Origin: Scolanthus callimorphus
Taxonomy: Eukaryota; Cnidaria; Anthozoa; Actiniaria; Edwardsiidae
Reading direction: 5' to 3'
Assembly (NCBI GenBank): GCA_033964015.1
Contig: CM066915.1
Span: 13,105,573 to 13,169,572 of the forward strand
Length of the DNA: 64,000 nucleotides
Shown: positions 1 through 11,653 of the stretch, in pieces
Layout: every line of letters starts with the position of its first letter
How positions within the stretch are numbered: position 1 is the stretch's first letter
Notes under the pieces: model-generated
What the model was told of the DNA's origin: nothing
Databases searched by the model: none
The model's input: only the letters and a program-made list of their open reading frames with translations
Position numbers and translations under genes: made by a program

Positions 1-980
1 CCCATAGAAAGCCGCCATCTTGGAATTAACCAAACTGTTCGGGAATTTCCGACGATCGGTCGGCCGACCATTTCCGAAGGGAGGGGGTTTTGAGATATAG
101 CATCTAGTATCTACCCAAAACAACATGGCGGCTTCGAAGGGGCGAATTGCTGCCGAGTCTAAAACCCTGGCTTTTACCAAGAATTAAATGAGTTCAGTGG
201 TTGGTTTTCCGAGACGGCAAGGAAAAAGAGACGTCCTACCAGTCTAACAGTTTCATAGGCCTATTTTACAGTGGAGAGGATCATTTCAAGAAGGGAAAAC
301 AGTGGAAGTGTGAGTATGGTTTCTGCTACCACGATTTCCGCGCATCAGTTTATAATTAAATGCGCGCTGTAGCTGATTTCGACACTTCACAGCTCCAAGG
401 AAAGAAAACTGCCAATTAATCATGCGTTTCCGGTTTATAGAAAGTTTTAGCTTTAAACCTCTGAGAACTAATCATCAGCTCATGATACTCTATATGCCTA
501 GAAACTAGTGTTTTCTTGCTACATGTCGCGGCTATGTTCTGGGTTTTAGTGGTGTGACAATAAACAATCGGGAACTAATTGGATTTTTTACATTACATTT
601 TTACAAAGTGATTTTCGACAGGTCACCTATTAAAAGAAAACTGAAATGGCTGCGTTGCTCGGATTATTACAAAACCGTACAAAAACATGGCAAATATCCA
701 CAGCTTTTTATTCGCTCGAAAGTTATATTTTCCAAGTCAAAAGTTGCCCAATCACTGGTTGTTGTGCAGGTTTTATAAATCTTTCTTACACAGACTGCGG
801 TGTAGTTTGTTATTTCATGTGTGACTATTTTTTTTTTCTCAGCATAACTATACTTTTTAACGGCAAGTAGCGGGATTCAATGGCTTTATAAGGCACATGA
901 GACGACGACCAGCAACTTTTTTAAAAGTGTCGCGTTAATTCAACATTTGGCTTTCAGCCTAGTAAAAACGTGTATAAAAG
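1..980. other. Flanking DNA with no convincing gene
   Basis: No recognisable gene. A 20-codon frame starts at an ATG in good context (125-187) and begins with M-A-A-S-K-G. An open stretch without its own ATG follows in another frame (192-359), ending in a Cys/Tyr/Phe-rich segment, with a possible splice donor (GTGAGT) near 310. The two together could be a decayed or spliced first exon, but nothing identifies a family. A CCGCCATCTT motif lies at 11-20. Confidence 0.3.
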
Positions 981-983
981 TAT

Positions 984-1190
984 TTATGTCCTTAATAAGT
1001 TCCATGAAGCGGGCACTGCCTTGGCTGAGCTCTGTTTGCTGAGAAGCGTGCTTAATAACTATACAACGATTACGTTTTTGGGATGTCTTGGCCACGCGAG
1101 TGGCCGTTTATTGAATAACCGTAATTACATTTGTTATTCTTATAACATGAACATGGTTCTCAGCAAAGGTGAGGGCACAAAAAACAGCCA
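984..1190 (-). repeat. Split repeat, copy B2 (outer)
   Basis: This 207 bp stretch is repeated almost base for base at 1431-1638. The visible difference is one T in the GTCTTGG/GTCTTTGG stretch. It forms the outer end of the recombinase element, starting at the TATTTATG core. Confidence 0.85.
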
Positions 1191-1239
1191 AGCTGAAGGC
1201 TGGAAAACTTGTGGGAGGTAGTAGGGGTGGAAGGCGGGA

Positions 1240-1430
1240 AAGCCTTGCGAAGCAAAATGGCGTGTTTGTTTGTTCGAGCGCTGAGCTTGAGAGGAAGGGT
1301 CACGTGACCGATCCCCGCCATAGTATGACGTAGCTTGCTGTCGATTTGTCCTCACCCCCCTGGGGCACATATTGTAACCACAACTTTCTGAACATAAATA
1401 CATTTATTCCCCTTGTGTAATAAATTCTAT
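1240..1430 (-). repeat. Split repeat, copy A2 (inner)
   Basis: This 191 bp stretch is repeated at 4531-4726 with very few differences. It includes the palindrome GGTCACGTGACC. It joins copy B1 directly at the TATTTATG core, giving the internal junction expected of split direct repeats. The 49 bases at 1191-1239 between B2 and A2 are not duplicated elsewhere in the element. Confidence 0.85.
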
Positions 1431-1638
1431 TTATGTCCTTAATAAGTTCCATGAAGCGGGCACTGCCTTGGCTGAGCTCTGTTTGCTGAGAAGCGTGCTT
1501 AATAACTATACAACGATTACGTTTTTGGGATGTCTTTGGCCACGCGAGTGGCCGTTTATTGAATAACCGTAATTACATTTGTTATTCTTATAACATGAAC
1601 ATGGTTCTCAGCAAAGGTGAGGGCACAAAAAACAGCCA
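1431..1638 (-). repeat. Split repeat, copy B1 (inner)
   Basis: This is the near-identical partner of 984-1190. It lies between the end of the recombinase gene and repeat A2. Confidence 0.85.
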
Positions 1639-1938
1639 CAGCCCAGAGCGCGCGAAGGGCAGCCCCACCCAAAGCCAAGGCAGTGGCAAACGCATGGAAT
1701 CAATAGAAAAAATTGAATTGGCTAACAGAAGATTTAAGCAAAAGTAGTGGAATGGAAAGCATGCCGGAGATGAAACCAGGAGCCCAGCACCCGCATGAAG
1801 CAAGTGGCTCATCCCTAGACATGTGGGAAACTCGCATTATAATGGGAGTATAACAACAACAAATGTTTGACTGTAAGCTATCAGCAAAGCTTATCTAATT
1901 GATGCTGACGTGAGTATACACCAAATGAAAGAACAGTA

Positions 1939-2858
1939 TCACAGGCGAACTGGGCATATGGAACGGGGTCTGATGTAACGCAGGAATGCGTTAGATTTCC
2001 AGCGACCAAAAGATCTTATCTGTGTATCCGATCTTACCTGTGTATGCCCTGCGAAGCAGCCCAGGTGGCAGCTCCGATGCGAAAACTGTGCGTCTTAAAA
2101 AGAGATGTGTCTAGGCCACAGAATTTAAGTGCATTGTTTAGATACGATACAAATTGGTTCCTGCTGATTGGTGAGAGATCTGGCCAACAGAACAAAGGTC
2201 CCCGGGCTGTCCCCCTGAGAAGCAGGTATTGGGTTAGAAGGTGTATTGGGCAGCTCGGTTTCGCTGCTTGAATTACTATCTCACATGCGCTGGAAGGAAT
2301 GTTGTGCTTAAAATATTTCAAGGTAATCTTCACCGCTGTGTATATACCTTGTTGCTCTAGAAAAGAGATTTGGTCAACCTGGATGACCTGATTGGTCTGC
2401 TGTCCAGCCCGGTGAGTGATCTCACCAACCCTCAAGGCACCGAAAAAAGCTACCGCACACATTGCTTTTGCCAACTTTTGTTGATAATTAGATGAGATAG
2501 TGTGATTCATAGCAGATAAAATATGTTCCAAGATAGGCAGTGTTATTGGAAGTCTGGAATCAGCTGTGTGATTCATTTTAGAGTAGCCTCTTAATGCTAA
2601 TTTGATCACTTCTGACTTAGTGGGATCGAGATGTCCAGCTAGGCGATGTGCAAAACCTATGGCTGATATATATGAGAGCACCGTGGAGGCCGCATACTTG
2701 TTTTGGACTAAGTGTGCTACAAATAGCGCTAACATCTCTGTGCTTATCGGCAAATTGAGGTCATAAATCTGGAAGTGCTGTGACTGGAACTGCTTAAACA
2801 ATTTCCATGGCCTCTGGTACGATGCCAGCGACGACCTAGACAGTGTTCCTACAAGCAA
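1939..2858 (-). pseudogene. Tyrosine recombinase, catalytic part, frameshifted
   Basis: This would catalyse strand exchange to integrate a circular element copy. From the N-side a core-binding segment (S-L-A-S-Y-Q-R-P-W) is followed by the first catalytic Arg in G-A-L-R-V-G-E and the HxxR box H-S-F-R-I-G-A-A-T. The main frame stops at 2034-2036 in a small duplication of GGATACACAG. The conserved G-R-W-K-S and the nucleophile Tyr context F-L-R-Y-I-R continue in another frame, with the Tyr codon at 1975-1977 and that frame ending at 1939-1941. The enzyme is thus intact in motifs but broken just before its active Tyr. The frame starts without a proper ATG and probably continues from the frame upstream (2864-3277). 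Confidence 0.85.
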
Positions 2859-2863
2859 GGTAT

Positions 2864-3277
2864 TCAGGGTAGCCCCAATTCTCTGGCAGAAGATGGGTTG
2901 GAATGGCTGTGGCGTGATCGTCCATACCTGCCATCATTGATTTGAACCTGGGGACTGTTCGCTGGAGCTGTGATGGTAGATGTTCCTCCGGTGATTTGGT
3001 TTACGGCTGCCTCAACTGCCACTTGAGCTGCTGCTCCTGGGCTGGGGCCTTCTGCCGTTGTCCGTAATGTTGGGGTCCCATCAGATATGAAGGTTATGGG
3101 TGTCACTGGTGCTGCCTGGTTAGTGGTGCTGCTTAATGCTGCTGCTACTGCCCTGCCAATAGCCTCCTGTACCTCAGGACTAAGCTGGACCGGCGGTACT
3201 GCCGGCTCGTCTGCATTTGCGGTTGAGGTTGATGGCCCTGCAGGGGGTCCACTGACCCGTCTACGTTTGGGTGGCAT
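2864..3277 (-). pseudogene. N-terminal part of the recombinase protein (basic, low complexity)
   Basis: A 137-residue frame starts with M-P-P-K-R-R-R, a probable nuclear localisation signal. It then runs through a Pro/Ser/Thr/Ala-rich stretch, a short Ala-rich helix (A-I-G-R-A-V-A-A-A-L) and an R/S/H segment ending R-E-L-G-L-P. It stops six bases before the recombinase frame starts in another frame, so one frameshift probably separates the two halves of a single protein. It could also be a short separate gag-like protein, but there is no zinc knuckle or other gag signature. Confidence 0.6.
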
Positions 3278-3813
3278 CCCCTGTTAAATAATTAGGATGG
3301 AGCAGCATTGTCAAATTTGCTGATAACAGGCAAAATAAATAGAAGCATTGTTGGTTGATGGAATACGACATATATGCCTTAAGCTGTGTAAAGAACTGTA
3401 AATAGACCAGGCCCGCAGTTAGCCTGTAGCCAGAAACTAAGGGGAAGACCAGGTAACCGAGCTGTAACTATCGGGTGTAGTGGCCCCGACGGCTCAGTCA
3501 GGTATGACTGGGTAAACTTGGTGCCGAGCTACTAGCCCTTGGACAGCTTTTAACGCCTGGCTTAAGAAGGTTGGGGGAACATGTTAGCCCCACAACTATT
3601 ATCTGGCAGGTATGGTTTTTCCACTTGCGTGACTATGACACCGATGGCAACACACCTAAGTGGCTGCCGCAATAATACGGTGACGATAACCAATAAATAA
3701 GTGGTAGATGACCAAAAACTGCAACTGCGTATACCGAAAAGACAGTTTTAGCACAAATTCAGGCATGTCGCATCAACACATATATTTTCCTTTAGTCATC
3801 GGGGAACTTTCCC

Positions 3814-4394
3814 TTACCAAAGGGTCGATAAAATGGCCCCTCTATAGCTTTTGAATAGGGCTTTGTTTCCAATGTTATTCAAATGTATTCCATCCCGTGT
3901 GTAAATGTTAATTGTTGGGCGGTTCAGACCTCGGTGAGGCCAAATTTAACGTGATGTACGCCTTGGGCGGCATCATGTAAATGGTTGTTCAGTTCATCGA
4001 CTATTTGGTTATAAGCCGGGAATGGTTTTGCTCTTCTGTGCACCACCTGGCAAACTGCTATGCTTTCTACGCCGTATTGTGAATATAGCCTCTCGCATAG
4101 CTCCATAATTTTTACACAGATTTGTCTTGGCGTACAGTTGGGGTCGCACAAGTCGTTCGATCCGACTTGCAGAATGACGATGTTTGGCCTTAAATTACGG
4201 ACTGTTCGTAGGTCCACTCGCTGGATTTTGTCGACTGTCCGTCCGCCATTGCCATGAAATTTTACTCTACAGACATTCGAAAGTCTCATTGATTCATTGA
4301 AGCGCTCTCCTGGGGCAGTGCGAGCGAACTCCTGTAGCCGTTTCACAAAGGAGTCGCCCAAATCAGCGCCCGAGGCCGAATCCGATGCTGGTTC
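3814..4394 (-). pseudogene. SGNH (GDSL-like) hydrolase carried by the recombinase element
   Basis: The family is esterase-like hydrolases with a Ser-Asp-His active site; its role in tyrosine-recombinase elements is unknown. Block I is G-D-S-F-V-K-R at the start of the main frame (3924-4361). Block III is V-G-S-N-D-L. The C-terminal catalytic pair D-G-I-H-L lies near 3875 in a second frame that ends at 3814-3816, so a frameshift near 3924 separates it from the rest. No ATG is found; the frame is open back to about 4394. The Gly-Asn-Asp block and DxxH pair together make the family call firm. SGNH frames are known in Ngaro-type elements, which supports the element call. Confidence 0.8.
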
Positions 4395-4530
4395 ATATTT
4401 TTGTCATCGCGCTCTCCGCTGCCTCTAAGATGGCAAAATATTAAGTAAAGATAGTAGAGAAGATAATATACTCAACTTGGAAGTATATCTTGTCACTTGA
4501 TTGCGCTGGATTCGCCAGATACAAAATGTA

Positions 4531-4726
4531 AAGCCTTGCGAAGCAAAATGGCGTGTTTGTTTGTTCGAGCGCTGAGCTTGAGAGGAAGGGTCACGTGACC
4601 GATCCCCGCCATAGTATGACCTAGCTTGCTGTCGATTTGTCCTCACCCCCCTGGGGCACATATTGTAACCACAACTTTCTGAACATAAATACATTTATTC
4701 CCCCTTGTGTAATGAATTCTATTTAT
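4531..4726 (-). repeat. Split repeat, copy A1 (outer)
   Basis: This is the near-identical partner of 1240-1430. It forms the outer end of the element next to the SGNH gene and ends in the same TATTTAT core found at the other end and at the internal junction. Confidence 0.85.
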
Positions 4727-5883
4727 TGTTTAATAATTTTAATGATACAGATAAAAAGTAGTTAAATGGTATCGCCCTTGCTCTTCAATAATTTCCTTGG
4801 CTTCTGTATTGTAATTTCTATTCTAAACATGCTTAAAAGCTTTATTTTATATTTTCCTTGAATGAGGGGTTTAGAGTGTAACTCTGATGCTCAATATTTA
4901 CGCAAATCAAGTTGCTTAAAGGAAGAGCATGCAGTTCCGATTGACCCTCGAAGTTTACCAAGAAGACACAGGGAATCGATTTAGTAGATATATATAAAAC
5001 ATGCTCCCTAAATAAGCGTAACGAACTCGTGTCAGCATGTCGGCACGGGGCAAAGGCGCTACAGCGCAACGGCTAAACGAACAAAAGTGTTTATATACTG
5101 CGATAGGATACGAATAAAACACTCCTGATAAGTGAGGTTCCCAGAACCTTACGAAACAGGCCTGTCGAACCACCCAGCCTGTATGTTTTGATTTCCCCTA
5201 ACCGCTTGTACTAAAGCTCTGCCACCCGGTATCGAGCACTTTGTTGGAAGTGACTGCGAAAAAAACACACATATATATAAAACATATATTCCAAGTATAT
5301 GTGCCATATACACAATATGGGAAATATATTTAACCGATGTGCCAAAATTGGGCCAAATTCCGATATGTGACATATCTTTTACATATATGCCACATATAAA
5401 TTTCGCATATATTTGACATATATGCGGTCATATATGTGACATATCTTTTGAAATATATTTGACATATGTATGCAAAATATATTTCTGTTTTGTAAGGGTA
5501 AGTTCTTTTTTATGCACCTAGCCAAAGTTAAAATACTTTTGCCATCTCCCTTGTATACTATAAAAAGAATGATGCCCCCTATACCACACACTCAACAAAA
5601 AATGATAGGAGAATGACAGTGCAAAAACCTAACAATAAGAAACAGGGAGAGAGACGTGCTTGCAAGCATAGTGCATTTATTTTATACTTAAAAAATATCT
5701 CAATAAAAAAGAAATGAAATGAAAATGAAAAAGTTTTAGTATTGGGTGATTTGCCAGACTTCACACTTTCAAACGTCAATTTTGTTGTTGTTCAAAAATC
5801 AAGGCTTGCGATCTTTTAGCGTACCCCTTGGTATAAAAAAGCAAAACACAAAGTGTAAATCTACGCAGGTGTGTTAATAATGG
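4727..5883. other. Gene-free flank with AT-rich repeat
   Basis: No coding signal stands out. At about 5260-5480 there is a degenerate AT-rich array of CATATAT, GACATAT and TTTGACATATAT words in both orientations. It could form hairpins and looks like a decayed microsatellite. Confidence 0.5.
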
Positions 5884-6123
5884 TAATTGACCTGTGAGTG
5901 GAGTGCAATTTGGTCAGAAATCATACATATGATTTCAAAAAGCGCGAGGTCAATTTGCAATCACAAGTATTATTTTTGACCAAAATTGCACTCCACTCAA
6001 GTCAATTATTTCCATAGAAAATATTTTTCGAACCAAATGAAGGGAAATAACCAAACTAGTAGAACATTCTGCTCGCGCAATGTCAAAAATCTTAAATCAG
6101 GTCAATTTAGGAATAAATTGACC
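5884..6123. repeat. Inverted repeat element with secondary hairpin
   Basis: The arm at 5884-5916 (GAGTGGAGTGCAATTTGGTCA core) pairs with 5977-6008. A second hairpin, AGGTCAATTTA..TAAATTGACCT, lies at 6098-6123. The next bases, GAGAGCCAATCAGA, recur at about 10471, so this is a dispersed palindromic repeat and probably a MITE fragment. Confidence 0.55.
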
Positions 6124-6800
6124 TGCTGAGAGCCAATCAGATTGCAGAACACGCGTGTGATTTTAACATGGATATAATAATGGCTTAATATGGGGCTTTA
6201 TGCACTGGTACAAATGTCTCATGACAGTCAGCTTTGTTGTGCCATCCTTAAGATTCTTATTGCCAGAGCAACCAAATTAAGGGGGTGTGATGCTAATTTT
6301 GTTTTTTTTTTGACATTCACTTGACATTAGGAACATTTAATGAACATTTTACCATGAACTACATGTATTCAAATATTAACTGTAATCAGTATACCGATGG
6401 ACTTTCTATTGCATCATTTGATAATGTGAAATGTTGCCATAGTAACAAAAAATCCCTGTCTATCAGTTATATTGGGCAGGTGGCATGCCTTTTAAAAAAG
6501 GTAGGTATTGTTCATCATCTTGGGGAGTAAGGAAAAAACTTTCTCCTGTTTCACATGAAAAAAAAATTGCACCAAGTTATCTTGGTGTTGTAGCATGCAC
6601 AACAAGTTGGCCCTACCCCCGAGACAGACAGTTTACATGGAGCTGATGGCTATCCTAGCTACAGAGATACCATATCTCCCTACCCAGAGTTGTCTCGGTC
6701 ACATGTGAATTGGGGATTGTATAGCAGGGATGTCAACTCCCCAGGTTTTGCCAGGAGTCTCCCATTTTTTTACCTCATCTCTGGGTCTCCCGGCTTTTAA

Positions 6801-6922
6801 AGGCCCATCACCAACCGAGAGCCTTTGCGGACTCTTAGCAAATCAGAGCACCCGAAAAACAATGGATCAATTTGAAAACAAAAGAAAACTTGGCGCAAAG
6901 GCTCCCGGTTGGTGATGGGCCT
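6801..6922. mobile_element. 122 bp MITE with TTAA target duplication
   Basis: The termini are inverted copies of AGGCCCATCACCAACCG. TTAA lies at 6797-6800 and 6923-6926. TTAA duplication fits piggyBac- or Kolobok-type transposition. The element is too short to code and is non-autonomous. Confidence 0.75.
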
Positions 6923-7335
6923 TTAAGTAAAATCTCCCGATTTTCTTTGAAAAATTGCTATAGCTTTTTTTTTGCTTCTGGTCCACTAAAATACAGCAAA
7001 AGTTTTGACATATTTAGGTATTTTCTGTGTCAAAAGCCCTATATTTTGGTATCTCAAAGTTTTTCAAGCGACAGGGTTGATGTAACTCAGTATAGAAACT
7101 TGTCCAACCACCTTAAATGGTTTGCCATAATTGTCATTATTTTAAATATGGCTGGCACAAATAATAATATAGACTGCCAGGTTTGGTTGCCTCAGCTGTC
7201 CCTCAACAGCAAAATATTATTTTGATCTGCATATAAGCCCCCATTGTGCTTGTCAAGCCTTTACATACCTGAGTACAACAATCAACTTCTGTCGCTTAAA
7301 TTTCCTTTGATGCACACAAATTTCAGGTCCTCCTT

Positions 7336-7910
7336 CAGGGCATCTGACAGGGTGCAGAAATTTTTTGGAAATTGTGCGGAAATTTCAGGGCAAAATGTGC
7401 GGAAGAAAAGGCAAATTGTGCGGAAAATTAAATGCCTCTAAAACAAATTTAATTCACCTCTAAAACAATTTCAGAGTTTAAATATGGTCTACCATTATGT
7501 ATACACATTAAAAGATGCTTTTGCACACAAAAGCTTTGATAAAACAGGGGGTAAAATGTTAAAAGTTAACTTAGCTTAAGCTTAAATGTACAGAGAAATA
7601 GGCCAAATCACTTACTGGATTTCTGATAATAACACCTCTGAAACTGGCCTAATTCGCCTCTAAAACAATTTATACATACTGAAAGTTGCACTCCAATCTC
7701 CATCAACAGGGCATTTTTGTACTCAAAAGGGCAAGAGGGCAAGTTTTTGGACAGAAATTTGACGAGAAACTCTTGGCAAGCTCTCGTTTTTTGAAAAAAA
7801 GGGCCCAGGCTATTTTGTTCACCAGCAAAGCTGGTGCGGGGAAAGCTCTGAAGATGCGGAAATGACCAAATTGTGCGGATCCGCACCACCGCACCCTGTC
7901 AGATGCCCTG
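7336..7910. mobile_element. 575 bp non-autonomous element with 20 bp terminal inverted repeats
   Basis: It begins with CAGGGCATCTGACAGGGTGC and ends with its exact reverse complement. The CAGGG start and small T/G-rich interior suggest a hAT-type MITE, but no clear 8 bp target duplication is visible. The interior has internal repeats of GCCTCTAAAACAA and copies of TTGTGCGGA. No coding content was seen. Confidence 0.7.
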
Positions 7911-8136
7911 TAGGTACAGTAAAAAATGTTAAGGTCTTGCCTTTTCTCCCCAAGCATACTGATAAATAGTGAACAAATCAGGTCATGGATCCTATTTTTT
8001 TGACCAGGGGCTCAAAAGTATAAAGATGGTGGCGGGGGGAAGCTAAGGCAGGCATCTAGCCAGCAAAAAAACAGCGGGTGGATCCTCAACATAGGAGTCT
8101 TAATGATTGCACCCCACAAAATACTGGGGTATTTAA

Positions 8137-9243
8137 GAGCGGTTTGCACTAACGGTCGCCTATGGGCTGCAATATAATTTTTTTTCAAATCTCTCAAACT
8201 TCGCTAGATGAAAGGCCTTTGGACACTAATTTGTCGATATAAGTTTGAGCTCATTCTGATAAATATTTTTAGCACGCGAAGCCAAAACACGAAATTTGAC
8301 CTCACTTCCGGTTTTACGAGTCTATTTTAGAGCACCTACAAAAATGTTCAAAATCTATTTTAATCGATTTCGACTCGTTCAAAAAACCTGAGAAATCAAA
8401 AGACAATGTAATTAGGATCATGTAGAATACCTTTAAGTCACGTTTTGGTAAAAAGTGATTTTTTTACAGATTTGTAGATTATTTCAATGTTTTCCCCATG
8501 TGTGACAGACCGTAATTTGAAACGACTCTCACGCAAAATATACATGGCCCAGAAGAAAAACATTACTACGAGGGAAAAGGGTAATGGTATTATAACACAT
8601 AAATGAAATAAAATTTTTGGGCTGTTACAATTTGGAGTCAGGAGAGCGCCCTTCTTTAACCTAAAAATCGACCAAATTGATCTACTGCGTGTAAAGCCAA
8701 GTATTGAGTGTAGCGTACAAAAACGCACAAACTTGTAAAGATAACGCTTTCTAATCGCAAATAATTACTCAAAAGGATCAAGCGTACCTTTATTGCATCT
8801 TCAGAGCTTCATAACACTATAAACGATGCGGAAACGAAGTCCTGGGTTGTGAAATACGTCCGTTTCTCTTGAAAGCTGAAACAAGTCAAATCAAAACAAC
8901 ACGAATATTTGGACTCAGATTGCCGTATCTAACAAAATACTCACATCAAGAACGTCAAAATCTCTTGCCAAGTACTAGTAACGAATAGTCTTTAAGTAAA
9001 ATACCTTATATTGAAGCGATCCTGCCATATTTACGAGCAAACGAGCTGAGATTCAGCTGGTTCGACTGGACTGAATATTCTCTGTTGTGCAACGTGACAC
9101 GCGTGACAATAAACCACAGGGAACCCATGCGTCGGGCATTAAAACCATACTGTTTTTGCTTTAGTTAGCCCTTTCAATATTTTTATTTTTGTAAGCAAGT
9201 ACTTTCAGTGAGATGGCGGTTTGTCGATAAATCACTAGTCGCA
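8137..9243 (+). repeat. Left arm of long terminal inverted repeat
   Basis: Reverse complement of 11654-12760 with scattered substitutions. No gene recognised. Confidence 0.85.
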
Positions 9244-9262
9244 CCTTTTTTTGCAATACGAT

Positions 9263-10184
9263 ACGTGACGATCTTTTGCCAATTTAAGGTAAAAGTAGTG
9301 GATTTGCGACGCTGGATACATATGCTGATAAGTCGCTTATTCCGCCTTTTAAGTCCTTAGCGAAGCGTATTTCTTTAGCTACAGTCTTAGGGTCGAGCTT
9401 GTGCCCAGACATCTCAAAGTCAAACATCTCGTCAAGGTATGCCTTCTGTGCCTCTGAAAAGCGCAGGGTTCCCTGCCCTCTTCTAGTCTCTAGAGCCCAA
9501 CCTTTAGGATGTACTTCTTGCTCAGGGCGGGCTTCTTGTAGGGTAGCTGTCCTGCCTCGTACCTCTCGCCTCGAAAATCACTAGATCGCGCCTAGCGACT
9601 GGGAGACAGCTAGCACGCAAGGCATCATGCGAAGGGTGAGCATTCCCGTGTTTGCGAGAGCGCCCGAACCTTCCCATGATGCATTGCGCGCCTCGAGTTT
9701 TGCCTTTCGTCGTGGGATCGCCCGCGGGTTTTTGCCTATTTTTTGACACACATGAGACGCCTGGATACGAGGCAGGTAGCTGTCTGTAACTCCCGGGATG
9801 GGTACTCCACTGATTTTTGGGTAGGGGTGCGTGGCCAAGGTCTCCAAAACTTGACCCTATCAGATACCGTAGACCTACGGTTAGCCTGCTAACCCATGGT
9901 CAAAATAGTACACCCTACCGCAGACCTGAAGTTACTCACCAGGGTGGTCTAATTGGTTGCAATAAAAGCGGGCTGTAACTGTGGCTGTGAAGTCTGTCCT
10001 TCAAGGAGCCTTTCTCTGTAGCGGAGTAACTTGGCCTTTTATATGCTTGAGAACGCACTTACCATGCTAGGTACGTCTTAAGGAAGGCGTAAGAAAGTTC
10101 GGAATAAGCGACTTCCTATCAGCATGTATCAGCGTCGCAAATCCAATCCTACTTTCCCCGTAAATTGGCGAAAGATCGGCACGT
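9263..10184. mobile_element. Nested 0.92 kb inverted-repeat element
   Basis: The left terminus 9263-9345 and right terminus 10100-10184 are inverted copies of about 85 bp. They share GCCAATTTA, GGATTTGCGACGCTG and AAGCGACTT words with small gaps. The interior has no recognisable frame. Confidence 0.65.
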
Positions 10185-10211
10185 ACGAGGAAATGTGTGC
10201 TGTTAAATGTT

Positions 10212-10332
10212 AAATGTCCACTGATTTTCCGTGGTATGTCCTGTTAAATACCACGGCAGTTCATTTTGACCACTTTATTACGGTGTTCTGTGGTATATAA
10301 GAGGACATACCACGGAAAAACAGAGGACATTT
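10212..10332. repeat. Hairpin with CCGTGGTATGTCCT arms
   Basis: AAATGTCC..CCGTGGTATGTCCT at 10212-10242 pairs with AGGACATACCACGG..GGACATTT at 10302-10332. Further copies of the ATACCAC word lie near 10441, 10644 and 11490. This is a palindromic non-coding repeat. Confidence 0.65.
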
Positions 10333-10972
10333 GTTTTATACCACAACAAAAAGGCAAAAATAAATACAAAAACAGCGCGCGCGCAGCCAAATGGTGTTTT
10401 CGTTGGTTCTTTTTAGCGCGCGCGCTGATGATGGCGCGTTCCGTGGTATGTCCTCTTATGTACCCACGGCTGAGAGCCAATCAGAATTCAAGAAACGCGC
10501 GCGTTTTATACTTTTTATAAACAATGACGAATGTTTGTTTTTAATATCAATGTGGTATAGAAATATATGAAGATCGTATTTTACCATGACAGTACGGTTT
10601 CTCACAAAATGATTGGCTGATTTGCCTTGGGAAATAAAGAGTCATACCACTCAAAAACACGGGAAATCATTCGACATATCAAGAAAACATTGTCGTCTTT
10701 CTAGAGATAGAGCGGGCTTCCTGTGGTGTCTTGTCTACCTTGTTTCCAGGTTCTTGACCGTGAAAAACACAGCGGAAAATGCACATAACATATTTGAGTT
10801 CTGGTTGAGTTTGAAGTATTCTACGTCAATAAAAATAGTGAAAAACTTACTGGGATTCCAAATATGGTATGCAGATACTTCCTTATAAGGAAGTTGAAGA
10901 AAGTCGACAATTTTTAAGGGAATTTTCTTGATATGATGCGCGCGCTGTTTGCAACGAAAAATGATCATAATT

Positions 10973-11409
10973 AGGGACGGACCATTATTTTTCTGAAGAG
11001 GGGGGGGGGGGGGGGTCGGAAAATTTTTCCTTGCAAAAATGATGACGAAACTACCATTAATAGACCTCCTCGGCTTGTGCGTAATGTTTCCCATTTCAGA
11101 TCACGTGGCATTCCCATGGGTATCCCTTCTTTAATTTTCTGCTACGCAGAGGGATATGTGAATAAGGAAGCAACCCAAACAAAGAAATATTATTCAAATG
11201 ACTGCTACGTGATTTGAAATGAGAAATTGTGAAATGTAGGTATTGACTATTTCCAGTCAGTGTTTTGTTTTCTTTTTTTTTTTGGTTGAGAAAGGAAGTT
11301 TCGGCGGCTTTGGGCTCTGCAAACAATTAAGGCTCTGCAAACAATTTATTTCAAAATTTTCCGGCCTCATCCCCCCCCTCCCCCTTTAAAAAAATAATGG
11401 TCCGTCCCT
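10973..11409. mobile_element. 437 bp MITE, GGGACGGACCATTA family
   Basis: Inverted termini AGGGACGGACCATTATTTTT are each followed inward by a poly-G or poly-C tract. TTAA-like flanks (ATTA / TTAT) surround the GGGACGG ends. Related termini occur at 25745, 37320 and 62524. Confidence 0.75.
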
Positions 11410-11653
11410 TATAACCCTTATAACATCTCGCCTTCGGTGTGAGTCCACAACATTTTGCCACGACGAATACGTAAAGTGTGGTAAGAGTACATACCACTCA
11501 AAACCTCTGGAAATTGGCTAAATATCCAATGCATGCTCCATGTTTTATTATTCTTGATATTATCCCGATTGTCATATAGTGCGCGCCCAGATGGGACGTC
11601 TGTTGTGTTTCCCCTGTCACGTAAGGTTTAGAGTATCATATTGCGAAATAAGG

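Larger units (their letters stand above)
981..4726 (-). mobile_element. Tyrosine-recombinase element with split direct repeats (Ngaro/DIRS-like), no RT
   Basis: Read on the minus strand the order is A1 (4531-4726), SGNH hydrolase, recombinase, B1 (1431-1638), A2 (1240-1430), a 49 bp spacer, B2 (984-1190). This A1-ORFs-B1-A2-B2 arrangement is the split-direct-repeat structure known from Ngaro/PAT-type retrotransposons. Both outer ends and the internal B1/A2 junction share the core TATTTAT, the expected crossover site. No reverse transcriptase or RNase H is visible: 3278-3813 between the two coding blocks has no frame of note. It is therefore either a non-autonomous derivative or an element that moves by recombinase alone. 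Reading frames are broken in at least three places. Confidence 0.8.
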
